Virus record (IMG/VR): IMGVR_UViG_3300021185_003111
Coordinates: 1-21,790 of that record
Source: a virus
Reading direction: 5' to 3' (one strand)
Length of the DNA stretch: 21,790 nucleotides
Under the pieces are notes generated by a model. That model searched no databases and had not been told where the DNA came from. It saw only the letters and a list, made by a program, of their open reading frames with translations. Position numbers and translations under genes: made by a program. Positions within the stretch are counted from its first letter, which is position 1, and each line of letters begins with the position of its first letter. Below are positions 13,715 through 20,924 of the stretch, one piece after another.

Positions 13715-14539
13715 ATGACAATTACAGTAGTATCTACATTTCACGCACCAGTTTTGAGTTTATATGGGCAACGTTTTGTAAACAGTTTTAGTGAAAACAT
13801 TGACTCTGATATTAAATTAAGATTATATGCCGAAGACTGCAATCCAGTAACCAAAGATCCACGTATACAAATTTTAGATGCAAAACAAAAACTTCCAAAA
13901 TTAAATGCATTTAAATCAACTTGGGGAAATGTACCTAAAGCAAATGGCAAATGTCCGCCAGAGATAAAAGCTCGTCGTCCAAAAGATTGGCATAAAGAAT
14001 TTAAATGGGACGCTGTACGCTTTGCTAATAAAGTATATGCTGTATTTGATGCAGCACAGCATTGTAACACTGATTGGATTGTATGGATGGATGCTGATAC
14101 ATTTGTACATAGTAAATTTGACTATGCAGCATTTAAAAGTTTTTTACCTGAACGTTCTTGGCTTGCTTATATGGGCAGAGGACGCAAATGGCCAGAGTGC
14201 GGATTTTACGGAATTAATTTAAAAAATCCAGTTGGCTTAGAATTCTTAAAAGAATTTGAGCATGTGTACGAACATGCAGAGTATGGAATATTCCGTATGG
14301 AAGAATGGCACGATAGTTATGTATTTGACGAAGTACTAAAAAAGATTAAACGTAAATATCCTAACGAACCTATTAATAACATTAGTGGCAACTTGGTTAA
14401 TGGTGAAGGGCACCCGATTATTAATAGTGGGCTAGGTGCTTATATTGATCATCTAAAAGGCGATCGAAAGTCAGTAGGTAAAAGTAACAAACCTAAAGAT
14501 TTAATCAAGCCACGTAACGAAAGTTATTGGACAAACTGA
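13715..14539 (+). CDS. GT-A-type glycosyltransferase on the opposite strand (274 aa)
   Basis: TDWIVWMDADTFVH (119-132) carries the DXD motif (D126, D128). The N-terminus ITVVSTFHAPVLSLYGQRF and the LRLYAED segment (35-41) match the paralogue at 8615-9325. A conserved WDAVRFANKVYAVFDAA helix precedes the DXD strand. AAGGA lies eight bases before the ATG. The gene is the only plus-strand unit within the large minus-strand run, and its last 16 bases overlap the end of the converging gene at 14524. Its promoter is in the 34-base gap shared with the divergent gene. The donor sugar cannot be told. Confidence 0.8.
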   Translation: MTITVVSTFHAPVLSLYGQRFVNSFSENIDSDIKLRLYAEDCNPVTKDPRIQILDAKQKLPKLNAFKSTWGNVPKANGKCPPEIKARRPKDWHKEFKWDAVRFANKVYAVFDAAQHCNTDWIVWMDADTFVHSKFDYAAFKSFLPERSWLAYMGRGRKWPECGFYGINLKNPVGLEFLKEFEHVYEHAEYGIFRMEEWHDSYVFDEVLKKIKRKYPNEPINNISGNLVNGEGHPIINSGLGAYIDHLKGDRKSVGKSNKPKDLIKPRNESYWTN

Positions 14540-15450
14540 CGCATATGTCTCCAACAAGTGCCGTCATTTAATTCACTTAATTTCCAATGAAACATACTAA
14601 TACGTTGTAGCCATGCTTCTCTGTCAAACTCTTTTGGCTTTTCTAATCTTTTAAATCCGTGGTGTGCAACTTCGGCACACTGACTTTTACTAGGATCAGT
14701 AATGAATGCAGGATACCCTTTAATAATAGGACCTACAATACTACTACTGTTATGGTTAACAACACACCATGCGTTTTGTAAATCTGTTTCTAACGGAGTG
14801 CCTAATGGACTAATTGTTAAGTTTGGTATGTTACGTACAGGACTGCGTCTTGGGTCAAGATATACTCTTGCTTTTTTATCGCCTGGGTGTGCTCTAACTA
14901 CAATATGTCTTGGGCTAAATTTACGTATTTCTTTTACAGTGTTGTGTATCCAATTTACAACATCGTAACCTCCCATACTCCAGCCTTTGTTACGTTGACA
15001 ACATAATACAATATGATTGCCCCTGCGAGCATTTTCAATCCTAGCACCTGTATCTCGTTGTATTTGAGTCCATCTGTTTGGATCGATAATAGTATCACAG
15101 TAGTTTCCAGTGTTTGGAAAGATTCCATTAAAACTATATCTTAGATAACAATGTGGCTGGTTTGTTTTTGTTTGGTATAAAAACAAATTACTATCAGCAG
15201 TAACAACATGTTTGTTCTGTGTTCTATCAATTACACTTTGTCTTAGTTTTAAGTGAGGAGCATTTTTTCCAACTTCGTGTTGCCAGCCTTGTATAAGTCC
15301 TACATCGCAATCTAGTAGATTATATCCTTTATGTAATATACCAGTATCTCCCGCAGCGTTTACTCCATTAACAAAATTTTGTAATAGTAGATACTTTTCT
15401 TTGTTATTGTTTACTGTTGGAACAACATTATAGTAACTAACGACTTTCAT
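14524..15450 (-). CDS. Capsule-synthesis-like (KpsS/KpsC-type) glycosyltransferase homologue (308 aa)
   Basis: Homologous over its length to the product of 12823-13680 and to the C-terminal half of the fusion directly upstream. GNHIVLCCQR (144-153), a conserved Trp helix ending KEIRKFSPRHIVVRAHPG (173-190), and NHNSSSIVGPIIKGYPAF near residue 240 give the strand, EIRK, R-H-P and S..(I/V)...G.PA order. The KpsS/KpsC resemblance suggests a Kdo- or sugar-transfer role. The ATG at 15450 overlaps the fusion stop by 14 bases. Confidence 0.65.
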   Translation of the reverse strand: MKVVSYYNVVPTVNNNKEKYLLLQNFVNGVNAAGDTGILHKGYNLLDCDVGLIQGWQHEVGKNAPHLKLRQSVIDRTQNKHVVTADSNLFLYQTKTNQPHCYLRYSFNGIFPNTGNYCDTIIDPNRWTQIQRDTGARIENARRGNHIVLCCQRNKGWSMGGYDVVNWIHNTVKEIRKFSPRHIVVRAHPGDKKARVYLDPRRSPVRNIPNLTISPLGTPLETDLQNAWCVVNHNSSSIVGPIIKGYPAFITDPSKSQCAEVAHHGFKRLEKPKEFDREAWLQRISMFHWKLSELNDGTCWRHMRQFVQ

Positions 15451-17140
15451 TTAAAATTTGCCACGCTTTTCCATTACGCATTTCTTGTGCAGTAAATTGG
15501 CAATATGAAAGGTGTGCTGCAAATGCATATGTTTCGTCTTCGCCATAGCGATTTAAATTACCTTCAATATCAGATATTTGTGTATTACATAATGCTGTTG
15601 CTGCATTAGGTGCAAGTGCTATTGCTGGACGACGATGTAGTAGAGCTTCAGTTGCTGCAATACTATTATATGTAACTAGACAATATGCATTATCAAGGGC
15701 TTTCCAAATTGTATCATTAGTAACTCTGTCTCTACGTATTGGTTTTTGCCTAACTATAATTCTTCTATCAGTGTATTTTCTAATTTCGGTTGTTGTACGA
15801 GCAATCCATTTGTCGAGATCTTCGCCATAAAATTTCATAACTTTTAAACTTGGAGGACATAGTAATATATGCTCGCCTTCTCTATATTTTGGTAATTTAT
15901 ATTTTAATCTTTCAAGCCTATCAAACGGGCGTTCAATAATCGGGCCTTGTTGTTGTAGATTGTTGTACGTAATTCGATGATATTCTTTTTTTGTTCCTGG
16001 TTGTAAGTAGCCAGTGTCGATAGCATAATAATTACGATCGTTTTCAATACAATGTTTTAGAGCTTTCTGTCCGCCGCCGCCCAGGCCGCGAATTATTAGT
16101 GTGTTGTCTGATTTTTTCTCTCTGTCAAACTCACTAATAGTTCCGTTACATCCGATAATAAAATCTTCTAAGTACGGATCGTATAATGCGTTTTTCTTAC
16201 GAAGATTAAATCCATCGTCTTCGGCCGGTGCAATTGCTGCAACTTTAATACCCACGTTTCTCTCCTCAAACTTTTTTATACTTTCTTTAGATTTATAAAC
16301 ATGCTCGTTAGGGTCTATCCAGCTGTTTAATAAATTATGAAAATAGGTTTTAGTTTTGGCGGGCAAATCTAAATCCATTGTAAGTTTCATCTTGTCTTTA
16401 CTGCGTTCTAATTTTTTTTTTGAATTCTCTACTTGAGTTTCTAGATATCTAATTTTTCCTCTATACCAGTCAAGTGCATATTCGCAATCTTGATATTGTT
16501 TAAACCAAGGACCGCCTTCTGTATAGTGTAATGCTTTTGGTTTACCGTCTTCTGGTTCCTTATACCATCCAACTAACCAATTCCATTTGTGACTAATTTC
16601 GCCTACTTCGTCATCACTTAACCAACTAAATCGATGTAAAAATGCACCTGTAGTTGATTCTTTGTTTACTAACTCAGCAGTTAATCTTTCATTGCTTGGG
16701 TGTCCACAGTTGATTAGCATACAACTAGACCAGTTTTTTCTTGGATAATTATGCTGTTGCTTACCATCCATTTTTAGTCCTTCTTTAGGTGTATAGTCGT
16801 GGTGAGCACACATTACCGCATACTTGTCGTCACACTGATCAAACAACTTAGCAATGTCTTCTAGAAATACAAAATCACAATCTACAAATAATGCCCATCC
16901 TTTGTAATTCATCAAGTGAGGAATTAAAAATCTTGTAAAAGTAAATTCAGTTGATGCTAGTGCATCTGTTTCTCTTGTATAGATCTGTGCTTTTCTTAGG
17001 TCTCGTTGTTTTAGCGGCTCGACATGTACTGGCACAGTAGCTTTATCTAAAATAGTTTGTTTGCATACTTGAAACGCAATGTCTTCACGACTGTCCCATC
17101 CTACAAAAACTCTTAACTTATCTTCAATCTCTTCTTTCAA
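15437..17140 (-). CDS. Bifunctional fusion: GT-A glycosyltransferase plus KpsS/KpsC-like domain (567 aa)
   Basis: Residues 8-226 form a GT-A-type glycosyltransferase: LRVFVGWDSRED (9-20), a conserved FTFTRFLIPHLM (66-77), and the ALFVDCDFVFL strand (83-93) with DXD D87/D89; HYTEGGPWFKQY (205-216) marks its end. A charged, coiled-coil-like linker (about 227-295) follows. Residues 296-567 match the two stand-alone capsule-like proteins: IIGCNGTISEFD, HILLCPP (424-430), TEIRKYTDRRIIVRQKP (451-467), YNSIAATEALLHRRPAIAL (491-509). The start is TTG at 17140 with a GGAG site seven bases upstream; the first ATG lies too far in, beyond the first conserved motif. It overlaps the nucleotidyltransferase-cupin gene by 17 bases. 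Two sequential sugar additions by one protein are likely. Confidence 0.72.
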   Translation of the reverse strand: MKEEIEDKLRVFVGWDSREDIAFQVCKQTILDKATVPVHVEPLKQRDLRKAQIYTRETDALASTEFTFTRFLIPHLMNYKGWALFVDCDFVFLEDIAKLFDQCDDKYAVMCAHHDYTPKEGLKMDGKQQHNYPRKNWSSCMLINCGHPSNERLTAELVNKESTTGAFLHRFSWLSDDEVGEISHKWNWLVGWYKEPEDGKPKALHYTEGGPWFKQYQDCEYALDWYRGKIRYLETQVENSKKKLERSKDKMKLTMDLDLPAKTKTYFHNLLNSWIDPNEHVYKSKESIKKFEERNVGIKVAAIAPAEDDGFNLRKKNALYDPYLEDFIIGCNGTISEFDREKKSDNTLIIRGLGGGGQKALKHCIENDRNYYAIDTGYLQPGTKKEYHRITYNNLQQQGPIIERPFDRLERLKYKLPKYREGEHILLCPPSLKVMKFYGEDLDKWIARTTTEIRKYTDRRIIVRQKPIRRDRVTNDTIWKALDNAYCLVTYNSIAATEALLHRRPAIALAPNAATALCNTQISDIEGNLNRYGEDETYAFAAHLSYCQFTAQEMRNGKAWQILNESR

Positions 17141-17888
17141 TGTCGTTCTCCGTTAATTCTTTTCCAAGCCAAACTTCAATTACTTTAGCTGTATTGTTTC
17201 CAATATTAATAGCTTTGTGCCAATACGCAGTTGGTATATCTATACTATCGCCAGGTATTAGTGTACGAGTTGTCTTTCGTCCTTCGCGGTCTTCTAGCAT
17301 CATAACAATTACACCGTCAACAACATGCCAGTGTTCACTACGACTAAAATGTCGTTGATCACTAAGCGCACGACCTTCTTCAAACGACAATTCTTTTACT
17401 TGCCATTCGCCGTTGCGATCTAATATTTTATATGATCCCCATGCACGTTCAGTAACTGGCTTTTCCCAGTTACTAAGTATCCAGCTACTTGAATTCTTTT
17501 TGTCTTCGCCGCCAATACCAAAAACAAATTCTACATCTCTATTGTTGCCATACATTATTTGTTCAGGAATTTCACCTTCAACTCTATCGCCGCCGTTTGC
17601 AACAATAAGTTTACCAGTTGTTGTTTGTAAAAGATACCCAATTGCTTTTGTTGTGCCGCCGGTGTCATCGTCTTCAACTAATATAACATCGTCAACCATT
17701 TCAAGATGTCTAACAATATTTGCACGTTCTTCAAACGGCATAAAGGCTTTGCCTTTTTTATTCTCTAACCATGTATCGCTGTTAAGTCCAACAACTAGTC
17801 TATTGCCTAATTGCTTTGCTGATTTAAAATATTCAATATGTCCAGAGTGTAGTGGATCAAATCCACCAGTTACTAATACTGTATTCAT
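17124..17888 (-). CDS. Fusion of a HldE/RfaE-type nucleotidyltransferase and a mannose-isomerase-type cupin (254 aa)
   Basis: Residues 1-140 are a HXGH nucleotidyltransferase: VTGGFDPLHSGHIEYF (6-21), LNSD (35-38), NGGDR (98-102) and SSSWIL (133-138), as in the C-terminal half of HldE, which adenylylates heptose-1-phosphate. Residues 148-254 are a cupin like the C-terminal phosphomannose isomerase part of ManC: RAWGSYKIL (148-156), LSDQRH..R.EHWHVVDG (175-192), and PGDSIDIPTAYWH (212-224). The domain pairing is not one I know as standard. It would both activate and isomerise a sugar phosphate. The ATG at 17888 begins the first beta strand and so must be right, though it has no Shine-Dalgarno; the upstream 15 bases hold GTAAATA, a late-promoter-like string. 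Confidence 0.8.
   Translation of the reverse strand: MNTVLVTGGFDPLHSGHIEYFKSAKQLGNRLVVGLNSDTWLENKKGKAFMPFEERANIVRHLEMVDDVILVEDDDTGGTTKAIGYLLQTTTGKLIVANGGDRVEGEIPEQIMYGNNRDVEFVFGIGGEDKKNSSSWILSNWEKPVTERAWGSYKILDRNGEWQVKELSFEEGRALSDQRHFSRSEHWHVVDGVIVMMLEDREGRKTTRTLIPGDSIDIPTAYWHKAINIGNNTAKVIEVWLGKELTENDIERRD
17148..17151 (-). promoter_or_regulatory. Ribosome binding site supporting the TTG start at 17140
   Basis: GGAG on the minus strand, seven bases before TTG at 17140, lies within the last codons of the nucleotidyltransferase-cupin gene. With no ATG near the conserved glycosyltransferase N-terminus, this site supports TTG as the start of the 567-residue fusion. Confidence 0.6.
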
Positions 17889-17903
17889 GTAGGTATTTAC
17901 TTA

Positions 17904-18524
17904 CTACCAGCCGAAGATATAGTCTTTTCTGACATTAGTAATTTCTCTTGCACCGTAAGACTTTAAAAATAACCCTGCGCATTCGTCTGTATCGGCTTGT
18001 TGTTCACAAACAATAATTGGTTTATATTTTAGTATCGTTTCAATTGCACCTTTAAGAACTTCAAGTTCGTGACGTTCGCAATCAATTTTTAACAAGCCAA
18101 ACTTTGGAAGATTTAAATCGTCCATTCTTTTTATATCAATTGATCCTGTGCCAACTTCGCTTACATAGCTACCGCCTGTGTTTATATGATCGTATACCAT
18201 GTTTACTTTATTGTTTGTACTACCAAGTGCAAATTTATTAATATAAACTTTTGATGGATTAACATTTCTTTCTAAACAAATATATACTTGTTCAAGTGGT
18301 TCGTATGCAAATACACGATTAAACTTTTTAGAAAGAGGTTTTGCCCACAAGCCTACATTTGCACCTACATCAATTGCTATGTTAAAATCAGTTACATATT
18401 TGTATGCTTCGTCTCTAACATCATCTTGATATTCAGGCGGCCCGCCTTTTTTTATTCTTTTATTAATTAGACGTTCAAAATGATCGTCTGATGTTGGCAT
18501 CCAATAATTATGTACTAGTTTCAT
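17904..18524 (-). CDS. FkbM-family methyltransferase (206 aa)
   Basis: FkbM-type SAM-dependent methyltransferase. The SAM motif is AIDVGANVGLW (50-60), followed by FAYEPLEQVY (72-81) and LLKIDCERHELEVLKGA (144-160), a string characteristic of the family. Such enzymes O-methylate polyketides or sugars, and they are common in surface-polysaccharide clusters, where they may cap or decorate chains. The ATG overlaps the preceding methyltransferase stop by four bases. No signal peptide or membrane segment is seen. Confidence 0.87.
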   Translation of the reverse strand: MKLVHNYWMPTSDDHFERLINKRIKKGGPPEYQDDVRDEAYKYVTDFNIAIDVGANVGLWAKPLSKKFNRVFAYEPLEQVYICLERNVNPSKVYINKFALGSTNNKVNMVYDHINTGGSYVSEVGTGSIDIKRMDDLNLPKFGLLKIDCERHELEVLKGAIETILKYKPIIVCEQQADTDECAGLFLKSYGAREITNVRKDYIFGW

Positions 18525-19060
18525 TTTTTGAGCACCGTAATATATTTAATAACATTTATATTAAATTTTTGTACATAACGTTCAGTGATATTCTTGTATG
18601 TAATTGTCCAGTTGTATCTATCGAGTTGTCTTTTCCACCATTTTGGATCTTCAATAATTAAATGTGCATTGCGTCCGTCGCTTAGTTTTTTCTTTGCTGG
18701 ATGACAGGCAATTAAATGATATTGATACTTTGTTGTTCTATTAAATAAATCGTCTAGTGTTTTTTCTAACATATCTATTTCAACATGTTCAAGAACATCA
18801 CTACTATAAGTCATGTCAACTTGCTCAGGCAAGTCAATTGGGCTTGTCACTGGATCATATGTGTACAACTTAATATCGGGATACTCTTTGGAAATTGCTT
18901 GTGAAAGATATCCTTTGCCACTTCCAAAATCTAAAAAGCTATTTACTTCGCCGCTATCAAGAATTTCTTTAACTATTTTAGGAATGTCAGCGCCGCTTCC
19001 AAACGCTGACTTACTGTGTAAAGTTTTTAATTGTTTTAAATATTCTGCGCTATGTGCCAT
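18521..19060 (-). CDS. Class I SAM-dependent methyltransferase (179 aa)
   Basis: SAM motif I is FLDFGSGKGYL (42-52), the acidic post-motif II position is TYDP (67-70), and SSDVLEHVE (86-94) is the typical motif IV of small-molecule methyltransferases. The acceptor is not evident. It begins at the ATG at 19060, sharing one base with the preceding stop, and is the first gene after the uvsX-linked block. It thus sits at the border of the glycan block, where a sugar acceptor is likelier than DNA. Confidence 0.85.
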   Translation of the reverse strand: MAHSAEYLKQLKTLHSKSAFGSGADIPKIVKEILDSGEVNSFLDFGSGKGYLSQAISKEYPDIKLYTYDPVTSPIDLPEQVDMTYSSDVLEHVEIDMLEKTLDDLFNRTTKYQYHLIACHPAKKKLSDGRNAHLIIEDPKWWKRQLDRYNWTITYKNITERYVQKFNINVIKYITVLKK

Positions 19061-19515
19061 TATAGTGATGCATCCTCCATGCCAGCAACTCTAAGTTTTA
19101 CAACATTAGTAATTTGCCATTGCTTTTGATCAAGTGCTTTAAGTACGCCTAACCATTTGTTACGCATTAGTGCAAACTCGTTGATAATCTTTTCGTAGTC
19201 AACAACGTCTGCCTCACCGTCTACGTATTTTTCAACGTCACGGCTTGACAGAGCTCGTTGATAGTTCTCAAGATATTTCTTAAAAAATGAACTACGCAAT
19301 CTACGTAGTTCAATATTTAAATAGTTTAGAATTGCTTCTATTTCTTGAAGTTGGTTAAACCGCTGTTCAACAATTCCTGGCATCTCAGCTGCTGCTTTTT
19401 CAACATTACCTTTGAGTCTAACTTCACGTTTTGCTTCTACAAGTTCAGTTTCAAAATATTGTATAGCACTTGGAATTTTAGAGATATCACGTGATACATC
19501 TGAATACCATCCCAT
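19060..19515 (-). CDS. Conserved UvsX-linked phage protein, possible UvsY-type mediator (151 aa)
   Basis: The protein is helical with a conserved central run: RFNQLQEIEAILNYLN (53-68), FKKYLENYQRALSSRD (78-93), KYVDGEADVVDYEK, then KWLGVLKALDQKQWQI. From memory this protein lies near uvsX in marine T4-like phages. The C-terminal pattern of hydrophobic helix followed by a KLRVAGMEDASL tail is loosely like the end of T4 UvsY (137 aa), the mediator that loads UvsX on gp32-covered ssDNA, but similarity is too weak to assign. The gene starts one base into the stop of the 74-residue gene and is probably co-transcribed with uvsX. Confidence 0.7.
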   Translation of the reverse strand: MGWYSDVSRDISKIPSAIQYFETELVEAKREVRLKGNVEKAAAEMPGIVEQRFNQLQEIEAILNYLNIELRRLRSSFFKKYLENYQRALSSRDVEKYVDGEADVVDYEKIINEFALMRNKWLGVLKALDQKQWQITNVVKLRVAGMEDASL

Positions 19516-19739
19516 TACTCATCCCACTCTTGTTCGTCTTCGTCGTCTTCATCTTCTAAGTAGTATTGAATTGCAGCATCTAAAAGTTTATCATTGCCAA
19601 GTGAAGATTTTAATGTCAAGTCGTCAACACCATAATCAACTAGTAAATCAACAAATTTTTCAGCTACAAGTTCTGGCTGTTTCTTATCTAGATAGTTTTT
19701 AAATAAGTTCCAGATGTCAGCAATTTGGTCTTCATCCAT
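19515..19739 (-). CDS. Small acidic protein linked to uvsX (74 aa)
   Basis: The protein has a helical N-terminal part (DQIADIWNLFKNYLDKK) and a strongly acidic end: the last 15 residues are nearly all Asp or Glu (EDEDDEDEQEWDE). Acidic tails like this often mediate contact with ssDNA-binding or replication proteins. From memory, a relative lies between uvsX and the next conserved gene in marine T4-like phages. It overlaps uvsX's end by eight bases. No enzymatic motif is present. Confidence 0.72.
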   Translation of the reverse strand: MDEDQIADIWNLFKNYLDKKQPELVAEKFVDLLVDYGVDDLTLKSSLGNDKLLDAAIQYYLEDEDDEDEQEWDE

Positions 19740-20871
19740 TTTCAGCAGTTTCCTCGATTAAGTTATCATCGGTATTTACCAATTCGGCTTCTAATTCAGC
19801 TAGTTCTGCTTCTCTTGCCAACCGTTCAGCTTCTGCTTCATCGGCTGCAACTTGTGCTTCTTTAGCTGGCAAATCTGCCATAACCTTATCGAGTAATTCG
19901 CCTGTCCAACGCTTGCGGAATTCTAGAATAGGTTCGCCGTTACTCATAACATACTCGTAACGATTACCTTTCTTTTCTAGTAGTCCTTTTGCATCCATCA
20001 AGTCAAACATACCTGAATATGGATCCATACCTGTTTCATATGGAATCTCAACTTGTACACTTTCAAACGGTTTGTTGTAACGTGTTTTCATTACTTTACA
20101 CGCTGCTCTAATACCATGTACTTGTGATGTTTTGTTGCCGTCTGCATCCACTTTAAGTTTAAGTTTCTTCATAGCAACAACCATACTACTTGCATACACA
20201 AAACCCGAACCACCTGAGATCTTGTCATCTGGATCAAACATATCTTGCGATGCATACGTGTGGTTAGTTACACACATGCCTACATTGTAACTACCAAACA
20301 TGTTAACACAGTTAGTTACAAGTGCTTTAAGTGCTTTTGCCTTACGACCAAAGTCGCCCTTCATATCACCTTTTTGGAACTGGTCCATTTCAGTAGGCGA
20401 CATAAGCATACCAAGTGAGTCAACTACAAACAATACTTTTGGACGATCTTCTTCGTTCATTGCTTTGTAGTCTTCCATAAATGTACTAACTGTTTTAGCA
20501 ACATCATCAATCATTGCCATATTAAGTTTAAGTAATTTACTTTCGTCTGTGTCTACCTTTAGTGCTTGTAGCCAAGTTTCGTCAAGTGCATTTTCACTGT
20601 CAATAAGGACAACAAAGATACCTTGGTCTTGTGCGTATTTTACAATATTACCTGACACAATATAAGATTTGCCTGCACCTGATTCGCCTGCAAATACCGA
20701 CACCTTGCCTAGCGGAATACCTTTTTGAAAGTCACCACTTAGCAAATAGTTAAGTGCAAAGTTACCTGTACTAATCCAATCAGTTGGATCGTTGAAACCT
20801 GCACTCATACCCGTAATAGATTTTGTCAACGAATTACGGAATTTCGTTGGATCGAATGTTTTACTGACCAT
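19732..20871 (-). CDS. uvsX: UvsX, RecA-like recombinase
   Basis: T4-type RecA homologue that polymerises on ssDNA and drives strand exchange. Walker A is GESGAGKS (62-69), a conserved Glu-containing DSENALDETW segment follows (91-100), and Walker B is VLFVVDSLG (146-154). The KISGGSGFVYASS region (217-229) is the L2-like loop of the family. The C-terminus (about 345-379) is a charged Ala/Glu-rich helix ending acidic, as in other phage UvsX. Length 379 is near the T4 protein (391). An AGGAG site at 20877-20881 lies six bases before the ATG. Confidence 0.95.
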   Translation of the reverse strand: MVSKTFDPTKFRNSLTKSITGMSAGFNDPTDWISTGNFALNYLLSGDFQKGIPLGKVSVFAGESGAGKSYIVSGNIVKYAQDQGIFVVLIDSENALDETWLQALKVDTDESKLLKLNMAMIDDVAKTVSTFMEDYKAMNEEDRPKVLFVVDSLGMLMSPTEMDQFQKGDMKGDFGRKAKALKALVTNCVNMFGSYNVGMCVTNHTYASQDMFDPDDKISGGSGFVYASSMVVAMKKLKLKVDADGNKTSQVHGIRAACKVMKTRYNKPFESVQVEIPYETGMDPYSGMFDLMDAKGLLEKKGNRYEYVMSNGEPILEFRKRWTGELLDKVMADLPAKEAQVAADEAEAERLAREAELAELEAELVNTDDNLIEETAENG

Positions 20872-20885
20872 TGTTTCTCCTATCT

Positions 20886-20917
20886 AAAAAGCGTAATGGG
20901 GGATTGCTCCCCCACTA
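20886..20917 (-). terminator. Hairpin with U-run between gp32 and uvsX
   Basis: In the minus-strand RNA, UAGUGGGGGA pairs with UCCCCCAUUA around a GCAA tetraloop: ten pairs, one of them G-U, with a GNRA-type loop. Three bases after the stem comes UUUUU (20890-20886). The G-U pair forms only in the minus-strand transcript, showing the orientation. It can terminate the gp32 transcript or stabilise its 3' end, and it may be read through into uvsX. Confidence 0.75.
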
Positions 20918-20924
20918 TAGTTTA

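Noticed and set aside
17413-17892. Long plus-strand open frame opposite the nucleotidyltransferase-cupin gene
   Set aside because: It is Ser/Thr/Pro/Leu-rich with no motif and lies wholly antisense to a gene with clear HXGH and cupin motifs; it is a shadow of that gene.
17892-17903. GTAAATA before 17888 as a late promoter for the nucleotidyltransferase-cupin gene
   Set aside because: The motif is so close to the ATG that transcription would begin at about the start codon, and no ribosome site is present. Read-through from upstream seems likelier, so it is noted but not listed as a feature.
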